Source of the DNA: Ascarosepion bandense
Taxonomy: Eukaryota > Mollusca > Cephalopoda > Sepiida > Sepiidae
NCBI GenBank assembly: GCA_037127315.1
Contig: JBBBDQ010000332.1
Location: 1,452,501 to 1,516,500 of the forward strand
Length of the DNA: 64,000 nt
Direction of reading: 5' to 3'
The notes beneath the pieces are model-generated. The model ran no database searches, was not told the origin of the DNA, and was given only the letters and a program-made list of their open reading frames with translations. The position numbers and the translations under genes are program-made. Shown here one piece after another: positions 42,070-52,780 of the stretch (positions within the stretch are counted from its first letter, which is position 1; every line of letters begins with the position of its first letter).

Positions 42070-42376
42070 AGTCAGCTAAGTGCCATACGTGATACACGCT
42101 TTGGGCGATCATGTCTCGAAAGACACATGACTGACTGGGCAGAAAATTATCCCGCAGTAGGTTACCATTGCATTCTTCGGTAGACTGATTGCTAGCCAAG
42201 GCTATAAAACCCAATTTGTCTTATTATTTAACCCATAACTGGATGGAAGAGACGGATTAATACCTTTCACAAGGGCATTTTTGTGTAAATAAATGCAAGG
42301 AATTCAACTGGAATTCGAACTTGGCACCCTGATTTGTCGTTCCGAGTCGATATCCACTGCACCACAACGCACATTC
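42070..42376 (-). mobile_element. SINE-A copy, full length
   Basis: All landmarks are present. The terminal hairpin reads CATGTCTCGAAAGACACATG on the plus strand, with one stem mismatch. Confidence 0.85.
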
Positions 42377-42689
42377 ATAATTCTTTACTTACTGATTCAG
42401 AAAACCCATGGCTATTTCTACGAAAATAAAATATCCGTTCCTGGAAATGACGATGAATTACATCCGGCAGCAAGAGCTCTGATTGGGAAGTTTTGCGAAG
42501 TGTGGAACTACTTTTTAATTAGCATTGTTCCCAGGTTCACTCTGACTTGTAGTGGTAGCATTTGTTAGGATCTCAACTCTGGGCAAATATTTAACCCATA
42601 AACTGAGGTCAACGCATGATGAAATTATAACAATACATATTTACAGTAAAAATACCAGCAACATATTTTTAATATATATTTAGGTACCT

Positions 42690-43110
42690 ACACTCAATCA
42701 TCAAAGATGAAGGAAAAAACTGAAGCAACTGAAATGTGGTTCTACAGAAGGATGCTGGGGATATCATGGATCGAGCATCTGAACAATGATGGAAATGATG
42801 GAAACGAAATGGAAATTAATAATGAGCATCAGGAAGAGACAACTGAAGTTCCTGGGAAATGCAATGAGGAAAGAAAGCTTGGAAAACCTGATACTAACAG
42901 GCCAGGTAGAGAGAAAAAGAGACAGGGGAAAGCAACGGATAACATATTTGAAGGACCTAATCAGGTGGATGATGGAACGAGGGTTGCGTGGTGTAACAGG
43001 AGAAGGCGTGCCAAGAGCCACCAGAGATAGGAAGACGTGGAAAACCATGATCGTCTACGTCTTGAAGGGACAGGGCACAAAGAAGAAGAAGAAGAAGAAG
43101 AAGAAGAAAA
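42690..43110 (+). pseudogene. LINE-A C-terminal fragment with (GAA)n tail
   Basis: From 42707, EKTEATEMWFYRRMLGISWI, then in the next frame METKWKLIMSIRKRQLKFLG, NAMRKESLENLILTGQVERK, GLRGVTGEGVPRATRDRKTW and KTMIVYVLKGQGT. The 3' end is a CACAAAG(AAG)n run of about 30 bases, the clearest example of the family's GAA tail. Confidence 0.85.
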
Positions 43111-43114
43111 GAAT

Positions 43115-43290
43115 TATTTCGATGAAAGGCACGGATCACGAGCGGACGTGAAATGAAGCTCTCTAAACATTCAGAAGATGAAACTATGATCTCGAAATAG
43201 TAATGGTTAATAAATAGGTAAAACCCAACACCTGCATTACCTCCCTTTATTTTCTAAACGCACTGTGATAGCCTTCAAAAACTACCCATA
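43115..43290 (-). repeat. R2 dispersed repeat, inverted copy
   Basis: Reverse complement of the 23385-23525 repeat. On this plus strand it contains CAGAAGATGAAACTATGATC and TCGAAA, the hairpin motif with one C-T to C-A change (43172-43197). Confidence 0.7.
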
Positions 43291-43900
43291 AATATTCGAT
43301 ATCTAAATTTTGAAATCAATTTTTAGGAATAAAAATGTTTTCTTGAATATTTCATTTTCGTTTTAATTGAAAGCTAAATTAAAGTTACTATTTCCAGTAA
43401 GCAAAATACTCTGGTGTATTTCCAACAGAAATTATACTGACTGGAATCTAAAAGTTTGAGATTTTAAAAAGTTTTGTTCAATTTTTCGGCCATTTTTGAG
43501 CGATCGACACATTTGTAAACAAAAGTTAATTCTCGGTTTTAAAAACCTTGCAAAAATAAAATCCATCTGCGACACGTTATTTTTGAATAATTAGCAAATT
43601 TAAAGTTAAAATAATCTAATTTGAAACAAATATTACTTGCTTATGGCATGAAATTTCGAATAAAAATATTTCTTAATCAGAAAGGTCTGACTTGTTGACC
43701 TTTCAACGAGACGATAACAGTTTCTGTTATCAATCAGGTTACACATCTGGAAGTATGGTGGCAAAACATGACATAATCTGAGTGAACGTTTCGTAAAGGA
43801 AAGAACCATTGAAACACGTGACTTTTTAATGACAAGTCTCTTATAAGTTTCCATTGTAAAAAAATGAAAACTGAGATGAAATTTTTAAAATTAAAATTAT
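43290..43900 (+). repeat. R1 dispersed repeat, longest copy
   Basis: Aligns with 30965-31500 in order over most of its length. The flank at 43920-43985 (TTGGCTTTCGTATG, GAATTAAGAATGAA) is itself matched at 46905-46950, so the full R1 unit may be longer. Confidence 0.7.
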
Positions 43901-44899
43901 TTTAAAGATATTATAAGCATATTTTTGTATAATTATTTTGTTTTGGCTTTCGTATGTATAAGAATTAAGAATGAACAATTAATTCTAAGCGATTTGTATT
44001 AACCTTTCAGTTTTCGATTTGTAAGTCTAGTCTGTACTTGATAAATTAACCGAAAACGCTGAGTGAATGGAAGTAATTTAAAAGATGTTTGAAACTTTAT
44101 AAATCATCATGATTACCAAAGAAAAAATGAAAACAATTTTTATAAAAATTCATTATTCATCGAATTTTTTTCTTTATTCTTTTCAGAATATGTAATCCTT
44201 ATATTATTTATAAAATCAATTAAAACTTTATCTAAATTAAAAATAGCGTAGTTTTAATGCATTTCTGATTTTACTATTCCGAGCAGATTTTCGGAAATAT
44301 GGTTATGTAATTAAACAAATTACATGATTTACAATCCCCAAGAAATCCTGTATTTTACCCCCCCCCAACAAAAAAATAAAAAATAAAAAAATAAATAAAT
44401 AAAAATGAAAAAAAAAGGATACATAATGAGTTTCTAGAAGTTGCAGGCAATTAATGTGAGGTGAAGTAACAGATGTAAAAATATATAATATATATTTTTA
44501 GCAAGATTTTTAAAAAATAATAATTCCATAAATAATTTTATTTATTTGTGAATAACTCTTAAAAGTTTCATCAAAATCAGACAATTAGTTTATTTTTGCA
44601 AGAATTTCCAACTTAATGTGTCTTTAAAAACCAAAAAAAAAAACCAAAAAAAAAAACGACTTGCATATTACGTTTTCCATTCTAATATCATTACGATGGA
44701 AAAGAGAAGAACATTTAACCGGAATTTCAAACTTGTTAGAAAAGATTAAAAACATTGAAAAAATAATAACAACAAACTTTGATCTTTCCTCTGAATAATA
44801 TAAACATTTTGATGATAACACTTTTTTTGTTTTGTTTTTATTAAGTGTGAACACTTTTAATCGTGCTAGGCCGTTTTGGGGAGATACCTAATATAATGC
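43901..44899. other. AT-rich, no recognised gene
   Basis: Contains an A-rich patch with a C10 run at 44358-44420. No coding signal. Confidence 0.5.
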
Positions 44900-45030
44900 G
44901 CATGATTTGGGCACCTAGAGGTAGTGTAATGGTTAGCAAGCTTGTCTCGCTAGAGTTATTACAATTGAGTAGTGAGTTCGATTCTCACTGGGTGACCCAT
45001 AATTTCGGCTTTGTGAAAGACCATGAAAAT
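44900..45030 (+). mobile_element. SINE-C copy
   Basis: Head GAGGTAGTGTAATGGTTAGC (A box) and GAGTTCGATTCTCACTGGG (B box), then ACCCATAATTTCGGCTTTGT. The clearest plus-strand SINE-C. Confidence 0.75.
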
Positions 45031-45059
45031 TTCCATACCGCGTAACTTTTTAAAATTTG

Positions 45060-45431
45060 AAATGAAATGGCAGTATCATAATCTGGGGTGCTTAGAAATC
45101 ACTCTAGTTTTCATAGAGCCCAAAATCGTCTCCGAGTCCTTGAGGGTGACGAATTATTCTCAGACCTCACATCCACATGCCGGATGTGGCAAACTTCTCG
45201 CTTCTCTGTCGCTCCTTTCACGAAAAGTGCTCGGACAAACTACATTCCCTGGTTCCGCCAAGTCAAACTTTCAGGGCTAAGACCCACCATGTCACTAACA
45301 ATTGTAGCAAGTTATCCACATTCCCTCTGTATTCCATCGGTGAGAAGTAAATTACACTCAAACAATTTCTTCCCGGGAACCACTGTTCTGTAGAACCGAC
45401 TCCCAAGAGGATATTTTCCTGATGACTACAA
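45060..45431 (+). pseudogene. LINE-C fragment, 5' half of a split copy
   Basis: The frame from 45088 reads NRLRVLEGDELFSDLTSTCR, then KSARTNYIPWFRQVKLSGLR and LHSNNFFPGTTVL. It stops at CTACAATC, where a LINE-B is inserted. The rest is at 46262-46400. Confidence 0.8.
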
Positions 45432-46261
45432 TCATTATCATGGTCCATTAGCATGGACCAGGCTTGCCTCCCAGAGAGTAAAAAACAGCGCCTCCTTGGT
45501 CTCACACTTTCAGCGGACCTCAAATGGAATGACTATATCGAATCCATTGCTAAATCCGCTGCTATGAAAGTCGGTTCTCTGTGTAGGGCCCGGAAGTTTT
45601 TTCCGTCTGAATCTATCCTGCACATTTATAAATCTACCATCCGCCCGTGCATTGAATACTGCTGCCATATCTGGTCGGGTGCCCCTGCTGTTCTCCTCGG
45701 GCTTCACGATAAAGTTCAGAGGAGGGTCTGTAATGTGATAGATACCGACTTGGCAGACCGCCTGCAGTCTCTCTCCCACCGGCGCGACGTGGCTTCCCTG
45801 TGTCCCTTCTATAAATACTTTCACGGCTTCTGCTCCGATGAACTTAGATCACGAGTGCCCCCTAAATACGAATTTGAACGAGATACTAGATTAGCAACTA
45901 GATCCCACCCTTTTACAGTGAAACCGATAAAATGCAGCCGTAACTTCTACTCCAACAGTTTCTTTCCTCGCACTTCCCGACTGTGGAATTCTCTTCCAAA
46001 CGATTGCTTCCCCGACGGCTACAATCTCCAGGAGTTCAAATGTAAGGTCAATAGACATCTCCTAACACACTAACCTGCTCCCATTCTATCAAACACTCTT
46101 CCCATCTGCCCAACCCTCATCCTCGCTATCCTTACTCATCTGTCACCTTCCTCCTGACATTCCCTATGTCTAACCACTCCTTCTCTTTACCTTCCCCTAT
46201 GTAGCCCCATGCGCAATAGTGGCAGTGGAATGCCTTGCCTGGGGTGAGATGATTAAAAAAA
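45432..46261 (+). mobile_element. LINE-B, 5'-truncated, young insertion in LINE-C
   Basis: Starts abruptly after CTACAATC and ends in a poly-A run before ATCTTAACCTG. A 4-5 base AATC or CAATC is present at both edges and may be the target duplication. It contains the intact ORF 45453-46073 and a 190-bp 3' UTR with the tail GCGCAATAGTGGCAGTGGAA and GGGGTGAGATGATTAAAA. Confidence 0.85.
45453..46073 (+). CDS. LINE-B reverse transcriptase C-terminal part, intact frame
   Basis: 206 codons without a stop. Residues 10-35 (KQRLLGLTLSADLKWNDYIE) correspond to the end of the RT palm/thumb. The middle has RPCIEYCCHIWSGAP and VQRRVCNVI, a signature of Jockey/CR1-group elements. The end has CPFYKYFHGFCSDELRSRVP, FYSNSFFPRTSRLWNSLPND and KCKVNRHLLTH. 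No YADD motif, since the copy is 5' truncated, so it cannot be catalytic. The first Met is within the truncated RT and is probably not a real start. Confidence 0.85.
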   Translation: MDQACLPESKKQRLLGLTLSADLKWNDYIESIAKSAAMKVGSLCRARKFFPSESILHIYKSTIRPCIEYCCHIWSGAPAVLLGLHDKVQRRVCNVIDTDLADRLQSLSHRRDVASLCPFYKYFHGFCSDELRSRVPPKYEFERDTRLATRSHPFTVKPIKCSRNFYSNSFFPRTSRLWNSLPNDCFPDGYNLQEFKCKVNRHLLTH

Positions 46262-46400
46262 AAATCTTAACCTGTTCAAGGCTAGGATTAAACGTTATCT
46301 TCCACTCCTATACGCACAAATTGTCTCCTAGCATAATGCTCTACCGCGAGTGTACCTCGGGCCTTGTAAAGGGTAAATCTTATTGGGCCTGGGAAAGAGT
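46262..46400 (+). pseudogene. LINE-C fragment, 3' half of a split copy
   Basis: Resumes LINE-C exactly where 45431 left off: CTTAACCTGTTCAAGGCTAG, then the 3' UTR CTACCGCGAGTGTACCTCGG and CCTTGTAAAGGGTAAATC. The UTR matches the inverted-duplication arms at 38 and 40 kb. Confidence 0.8.
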
Positions 46401-46583
46401 TTAGATGTGTCTGGAAACATTTGAAGCAGTGTAGTCATTAGTAAAGATTTATATTTTTCGACTACATTTACCTTTTGTGAATAGAATGTATTTCCTTTGC
46501 GCTTAGGTGGGCCTGAAATCTTTTTAACACCAAAAAAACTGGGCCACAATGATAAAAAGGTTTGAGAAACACAGCCCTAGATG

Positions 46584-46872
46584 TCAGTCAGTTAAGTGCC
46601 ATACGGGATACACGCTTGACTGATGACGTCACTTTCGATTCATGACTGACTAGGAAGAGCATTTTCCGGCAGGAGTTTGAAGTTTCTTTTATGCGGTTGT
46701 CGACCAAGACCCTAAATAAACCCACAGAATGGCGGTGGAAAGAAGAGATGGAGTCATATCTTTCTCAAGGATACTTGCGCACAACCAAAGATCGTAAAAA
46801 ACCCGACTGGAAATCGAACGTGGCTCTTTGGTTTAGCATTTCGAGCCGCTATCCATTACATAACAACGCATT
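46584..46872 (-). mobile_element. SINE-A copy, strongly diverged
   Basis: The overall order of blocks is kept (3' end, body, head) but the terminal hairpin and body carry many changes, including GACGTCACTTTCGATTCATG in place of the usual hairpin. An old copy. Confidence 0.65.
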
Positions 46873-47156
46873 TTATTTTATGCATTTAAGATTACTTTGG
46901 TATAAGCATATTTTGTTTCGGTTTTCGTATGGATATGAATTAAGAATGAATTTGCATAGCCAACTGGATCTTACTAACATTTTATAAAATTTGATAATTT
47001 ATAAAATTATAATTTATAAATTATTCATTTTATAAAAATTAGTAGGTTTCAGTTGTGCCAATTCATTTTTTCTATATATTAATATTTTATTACGGTCTTT
47101 TTAGATTAATTTTTTCTATGGCGATTTATTTTAATTTTTGCATTTAAAATTCAATA
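46873..47156. other. AT-rich sequence, partial R1 flank
   Basis: 46905-46950 matches the R1 flank at 43920-43985. Nothing else seen. Confidence 0.4.
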
Positions 47157-47480
47157 GGAATGAATAGGTTTGCCTATCGCCCGGCTTACATTTCTCCGTG
47201 GTCTTTTGAACAAGAGTAGAGGGAGGTTTATCTACTGTTTCCTGTTTAGTATTGAATTTCCGGTTCTTTCTAAAATATACTTTCACTATATAATTCTAAC
47301 GTCTTTGCTTGAACTCTGCAATTATATTTATTGTTTTTTTTTTTTCTCTTCCTTAGATTTAATTTGCCTCTCATTTGGTAAATACGCGTCCCCGGAATTT
47401 TTTTTTAAAAGAGGAGAGTCTTATATTAATATTTTACTACGTTGTTTTATATTAATTTTTTCTATAGCGATTTATTTTAA
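47157..47480 (+). repeat. Diverged SINE-B-like unit
   Basis: TTTGCCTATCGCCCGGCTTA, then TTGAACAAGAGTAGAGGGAG and CCTGTTTAGTATTGAATTTC CGGTTC follow the SINE-B unit order. It is closely matched at 52434-52650. It lacks the LINE-B-type tail. Confidence 0.6.
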
Positions 47481-48044
47481 TTTTTGCATTTAAAATTACT
47501 TTGATAATGAGCATAATTTGTTTCAGCTTTTGTATGAATATCAATTTACAATAAATTTACACATAAAATTGAACCTTACTATTTTTTTTTAATTTAAAAC
47601 TTATATTATAAATTATTGATTTTATAAAAGTTAGTAGGATACAGTTTGTTGTGTAAATTCATTTTTCTATATCTTAATATTTTACTATGTTTAGGTTTAA
47701 TTTTTTCTATGGCGATTTCTTTTAATTTCAAATGCTTAAAAATGCATCACTTAAATAGAAAACTATTAAACATGTTCGTTAATCAAGAATGTGATTAATT
47801 TCGCTTTTAGTGTTTCGAAATATTTGTACAAATTAAAGTATTTTATTTTTGAGGGCAAATTTCACCTTAATCAAAACTACATTTAAGAGAATTCAAATCA
47901 CTTCCATTGTAGTTCCTATTTTCCTTGAAACTTCATTGTTGATCACATGTTCAGTCTATGGAATTCTTAACATTCTTCGGTAGAACCACTTCTGCGTCAT
48001 TTCAAGTTTCTTTATCATCTGTGTGAAAAATTGTCCAGAAATGT
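47481..48044. other. AT-rich, partly duplicated at 52.7 kb
   Basis: The segment 47700-47775 (CTATGGCGATTTCTTTTAAT, AATAGAAAACTATTAAACA) matches 52712-52780. No coding signal. Confidence 0.5.
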
Positions 48045-48350
48045 TTTTTTAATCATTTAATTCCGAGTAAAGGAATAAAGCTACCAAGACAAAAAAAGAT
48101 GTTTAGTTTGAGAGAATTGTGGGGGAGTATTACGGAGCAGAGAGGTTAATAAAAGAAAAGGAATTAAGAAGAGAGAAGACAAACATTGACATTGTATTTA
48201 AATTACTGAAGGTCAAAGTTGACTGAAAAGCAAAATGGCGGAGGAGAGTTCCACAAGTGAAAATTATGAGATAAGAAACAGTTAGTATAGAACTTACGGT
48301 TAAATCTAGCCGTTTCAGCAGTAAAATAATGACACCTAACTGCCAGTAGG
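48045..48350 (-). pseudogene. LINE-B-like RT C-terminal remnant (variant tail)
   Basis: Third copy of the variant seen at 12791 and 20441: the tail AATCATTTAATTCCGAGTAA on the plus strand, then minus-strand remnants of the FYTNSFF / LWNSPPPF region. Confidence 0.6.
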
Positions 48351-48713
48351 GCCCGGTTCTTGGGTAATTTCTTTATTCTATATCTTAATATTTTTCTATT
48401 GCTTAATATTTCATTCAGTTTCTTAAAGGCATATTTCGTTATTTTTATGTATCTTCAAACGTTTGTGTCAAATTTTCGATCACCTTTTACGATACTGTCA
48501 AGGGAGCTAAGACCCTAGAACTAACTGATTCCGACGATTCAATATGTTGCTCCCATATCAGACTGCATCTTGACCGTCAACCCGATATTCTGTCTTGTTA
48601 CGGTTAATAGTGCTTTCTTCTTTATTTCTCTTACTACAATGTCTCTGAATTTCAATTTTCCTTTTGAGAATGATTCTTACGTAATGATAAGCTGATAAGA
48701 ATTTGTGACATAG

Positions 48714-48716
<3 letters not shown>
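48351..48716. other. No recognised feature
   Basis: No relative found. A short minus-strand frame has no known domain. Confidence 0.5.

Positions 48717-48762
<46 letters not shown>
48717..48762. repeat. (AT)n microsatellite
   Basis: 46 bases of AT. Confidence 0.95.
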
Positions 48763-48765
<3 letters not shown>

Positions 48766-48789
48766 AAAATATATAGTGCATTTGAATAC

Positions 48790-49165
48790 ATGGTTCTGTT
48801 GTCAGTTCGCGCTGTCATAGAACCGCGGTGTGACGTCATAGAACCGCATTGCAAATTTTCGAACTGCGTTTGTTATTTTTGGTAACTATTGCCGTTGCCG
48901 ATCGGAGTTTTATGTCAACACCAAATAAAATCGTCGCTGATGGATGTTATTGTGTTACTGTCTTAATAATCTCTCTGAAGATGGCTCATGTGAGCCGAAA
49001 GCTTAAAACCAACTTAATAAAAAATTATCCAAGTGTTGGAGAATTTTTGTCTTTATTTTCAACTGAAATTAAAGCCAAAATACGACGTTTAGAACGGCTC
49101 ATGATTAAACATAATATACATTCATAATCGCTTATATTTAACAGTATATGTTTAGAAAATATATA
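48790..49165 (+). repeat. P2 repeat (PLE-2 3' region)
   Basis: The copy extends further 5' than that at 29345: a partly doubled CATAGAACCGC block, TTTTATGTCAACACC, the CTGAAGA-hairpin-GAAA motif with a perfect 5-bp stem (48975-49000), then the shared ATTTTTGTC...GGCTCATGATTAAAC tail ending in a TA run. The 92-codon frame through it lies in untranslated sequence and is not a gene. Confidence 0.8.
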
Positions 49166-49294
49166 TATATATATAAAGTTGTAGGTGGGTTCTGTGGGTG
49201 CTGAATATAAACAAGTGTGTCTTAGCAGGCGTATGTAATACGGATTAGCTAGCCGCCCTGGTAGACGGGTAAGCTCGAGTACGAGTGTCCACCC

Positions 49295-49297
<3 letters not shown>

Positions 49298-49339
<42 letters not shown>
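49298..49339. repeat. (TA)n microsatellite
   Basis: About 42 bases of TA. Confidence 0.95.
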
Positions 49340-49341
<2 letters not shown>

Positions 49342-49394
49342 AGAATAGTATCCTTCAGAAAAGGAGAGAAAAACGTTTATTACATTATTTATAG

Positions 49395-49817
49395 TGAGCA
49401 AATGCTGGACAGACAATCTTCTGAAAGATGAAGGATAGACTCGAAGCAACAGAAATATGGTTCTACAGAAAGATGGTGAGGTTACTATGGAGCAAGCATG
49501 TGAACACCAACAAGCTTTTGGAGAGGATACGAACTAAAAGGTAACTTATATTTAACACCTTGAAAATACAGCTGAAGTTTCTGGAACACGTAATAAGGAA
49601 GAAGGGCTTGGAGAATCTATTACCCCCGGGACGGATAGAGAGATAGAGAGACAATGGAAAGCAACGTGAGACATACTTGATGGGCTTTAGCAAGTAGATG
49701 GTAGAGCAGAGTTTGGGAGAGATACCAAGAGGAAAAGTGTTAAGAGTGACAAGGAATAGGGGTAAATGGAAGACCATGATACGTCCCAAAGAGACACGGG
49801 ACATAAAAAAGAAATAG
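49395..49817 (+). pseudogene. LINE-A C-terminal fragment
   Basis: Reads SKCWTDNLLKDE..DRLEATEIWFYRKMVRL, then FLEHVIRKKGLENL, GKQRETYLMGFSK and WKTMI with the GACACGGGACATAAAAAAGA end. Stops present. Confidence 0.8.
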
Positions 49818-50329
49818 TGATGTAGTGCGTGGGTGTGTGACACATGTTTCAGTAGAAACTAAGAAATCAGTTCTCCCGGGTAAGAAAGCTCTCTACCGTT
49901 GAGGAAACGAGTCAGGTCTTGTCGCTTAGACATCCTGATGTTAAAAAGTGAAAGAGAGTTTATGTACTTTTCTATCATATAGCTCTTTTCAAATGCCACC
50001 TAGTGGGTATTTAGAGAAATCAGCTGGCATACAAGGTGGTGTAAACCCATAAGGTTTGTCTGAGATGGTTGTCTGAGACAGTTATTTGCTGAATTTTCAG
50101 CCGAAAATTTAAATCTTTTATGTTTGAAATGTGCTTAAAGGAAAGCCATGGATTTAAGTTATTAGACAAAGCAAATAGATTATGTCGAAAAACAAGCATT
50201 TGTGACTTGACCCAAAAAGTTGTGAGTTTAGTACTTGGCCACAGCAGAAAAAATAATTACTAAAAGGAAAAAAAACTGTGATATTCAGAAAAGGCATGAC
50301 ACGGGGAACTAGAACAATCTACTTCGGCG
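49818..50329. other. No recognised feature
   Basis: No open frame or relative found. Confidence 0.5.
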
Positions 50330-50440
50330 AACGAAATTCCAACATATATCCCCTGAAGACGACCGGAGCCTACAAGGGCCGAAACGTTAGGTATATGCGA
50401 ATAAAGACGAGGACTATAGTCTGAACAATGTACATACTGT
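50330..50440 (+). repeat. P1 arm, single
   Basis: One P1 arm in plus orientation with the CTGAAGA-hairpin-GAAA motif (50353-50384) and AAGACGAGGACTATAGTCTG. No inverted partner nearby. Confidence 0.7.
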
Positions 50441-50544
50441 AAATAAATAAACATTTGTTTCGCAAAAAAAACTTTTTTTTTCATTATTTTGAATGCAGAG
50501 GGACTAATTTGCCTACGTATTCTTGCTCGACTTAAACGGATATT

Positions 50545-51145
50545 TGAAGCAGTAGGGAGATGTTTAATGTTTATTAAATCGGCCTTGTGTCATACATAAC
50601 CGAACTCCCTAGAACTTACAGATTTATTCGTAATCATCAGAAGGTTGTAGATTGGAATGTGTGGATTTGTGGAAGAATAAAAGTATACCTTTTGCATGTT
50701 GGAATAGAAATTTATAAATGAAAAGAACATGAGTTGGTAGAAGTTAAAAGTTCATGAGAAGCAAGTAATGAGTTAATCAAGAGTTCATAGTAGTAACTTG
50801 TTGGAAAGAGTTTATGTGTACGTAGGCAGGGACATATGTGTGTATGTATGAGCGTTGTCGTTGGATAGGAGTGTTTTTGAAGTTATCGCTCACGGTGTAT
50901 AGCAAAAAAGGCAGGAGATGAGTGGTGAATGATAAAGAAGAAGGAGGTGAGAGGTGAGAGAGAAAGATAGAGACAATAATAATAACGATCGCTTAACGTT
51001 TGTCAAAAGTACGTGTTAATTGCTCTTCATCTTAATTCTCCGACTCCGATCAAACTTTGCCCATCTTTTATTTCGTTTAGGAATTCACTCCCGGATGTGA
51101 TTCTGGCCTTTCCATTGGACGACAAAGGTGTGAAATTTCTCGAGG

Positions 51146-51193
<48 letters not shown>

Positions 51194-51290
51194 AGCAAAG
51201 TTTGTAAATTCGAGAAAATTCGTTTATTTCTAACAATCAGTCAGATTTGAATTTTAAAATCTAATATTTGTTTTGTTCACTACATATTTA
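50545..51290 (+). repeat. R3 long repeat, uninterrupted copy
   Basis: Gives the R3 order without insertions: GTAGGGAGATGTTTAATG, CGTAATCATCAGAAGG, GAGTTGGTAGAAGTTAA, GAAGTTATCGCTCACGGT, CGCTTAACGTTTGTCAA, CCCGGATGTGATTCTGGCC and GTGTTAAGCAAAG. A T19-(GT)n array sits at 51147-51191. No coding region. Confidence 0.75.
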
Positions 51291-51951
51291 CGGTGTGCCC
51301 ATAACACCGCTTTAACTTTGCTTGCACAAGTAACGTGAGGTTTTGCTCAAAACGGACATCAAATATGGACTCCATATGTCTCAAACGCGTAGCTCTTCAG
51401 AGACTCTTCTGATATTTATAAAAATAAGTAAATGAAATATAAAAGAAATGCAAAAAAAAAAAAAAAAGAAAAAAAAAGAAATTAAAAAGTGGGTCACCGT
51501 ACAAAATGTCATTCCTTGTCTAGAATATGGATAGACTATCGGCAAAATGAGTCTGGAAGACGGGGTAGCGCAAGGCGCAAGGTGGATTTATATCAATGTC
51601 GGGGAACTGGGAATGACTGATGCCATTTTGGAATAAAAATTCTCATAAGGAGAAAGCGTCGGATCTCACGGTCCTCGGTTCCTAATGGCAACGGGTTTAA
51701 GGAGTTCAAAAGAAAGGGTGGAAAATATCGCCAAGGCGTATCAAAGGGAGGAGCAAAAATCACTTTGATAAGGAGAGGTATAAAACAATGAGTCCACATT
51801 TTGAGAATGGAAGTAACAGTACTTAATAAATGGCTTTGAGTTAAGAATAAACTATAGTTAATACAGAGAACAGGAATTTAACTCAAGAAAAGTTCAACAA
51901 AGAAAAAAAGAAGACGAAAAACGAGGCGAAAGAAAAACAGAAAGAAAGAAT
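51291..51951. other. No recognised feature
   Basis: Contains A-rich runs near 51450. No coding signal. Confidence 0.5.
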
Positions 51952-52162
51952 CTTATATTTTGTGTCGTGTTCCTTCAGGACGTAGACGATCATTTCTCTC
52001 CAAACATTTCCCTTTTAGCTCTTAATATATTTTGTTATTTCTCACAAACGCTGCTCTTCCATCCATTTGCTCAAACCCATCAAGTATGTCACGTGCTGTT
52101 TCCCCCTGTCCTTCTTTTCCGTCTATCCGCCTTGTAAGATTCTCCAAGACATTTTTCCTCTT
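51952..52162 (-). pseudogene. LINE-A 3' fragment
   Basis: The minus strand gives RKNVLENLT, RRIDGKEGQGETARDILDGF, then WMEEQRL and MIVYVLKEHDT. Ends at TTTTGTGTCGTGTTCC (complement of the 3' end). Confidence 0.75.
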
Positions 52163-52264
52163 TTATATGTAAATTGTACACTAAACTAATTCAGATGTTT
52201 ACTTCGGTCTCCGAATGAGCTCTGAAAATTTGCGAGTTATTGTTTCATGTTCTTTTTCAAAAGA

Positions 52265-52780
52265 AGTAGTTCCATTATCGTTTTGTCTTCACCCGTCCTC
52301 AGTTTTTGAACAGGAGTAAAAATTTATCCCTTGTTTCTTGTGTTTTCGGTTCTTTTAACTCTGTACTTTTAATGTATCCACATTAAATCTGTTTTTTTTA
52401 ATTCAGTAATTATTAATTTTCATGTTTGTCAATAGGAATAGATAGGTTTGCCTATCGCCCGGCTTAAATTTCTCCGCGGTCTTTTGAACAGGAGTAAAGG
52501 GAGGTTTATCTATTGTTTCCTGTTTAGTATTGAATTTCCGGTTCCTTCTAAAATATATTTTCGCTATATAATTCTAACGTTTTTGCTTGAACTCTGCAAT
52601 TATATTTATTGTTTTTTTTTCTCTTCCTTAGATTTAATTTGCCTATCGTCTGGTTCATAAAAGAGGAGAGTCTTATATTAATATTTTACTACGGTTTTTT
52701 AGATCAATTTTTTCTATGGCGATTTATTTTAATTTCAAATGCTTAAAATTACTTCACTTAAATAGAAAACTATTAAACAA
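52265..52780 (+). repeat. Two diverged SINE-B-like units and flank duplicated from 47 kb
   Basis: A weak unit at 52265-52380 (TGAACAGGAGTAAAAATTTA, CCTTGTTTCTTGTG) is followed by a clearer one at 52434-52570 that is close to 47157-47290. Downstream sequence also matches 47 kb, so the pair shares a longer duplicated unit. Confidence 0.6.

Noticed and set aside
48849..49127. A 92-codon frame with a hydrophobic start that looked like a small secreted protein
   Set aside because: It coincides with the P2 repeat, which is untranslated 3' sequence of PLE-2, and the same sequence at 29 and 32 kb has no such frame.
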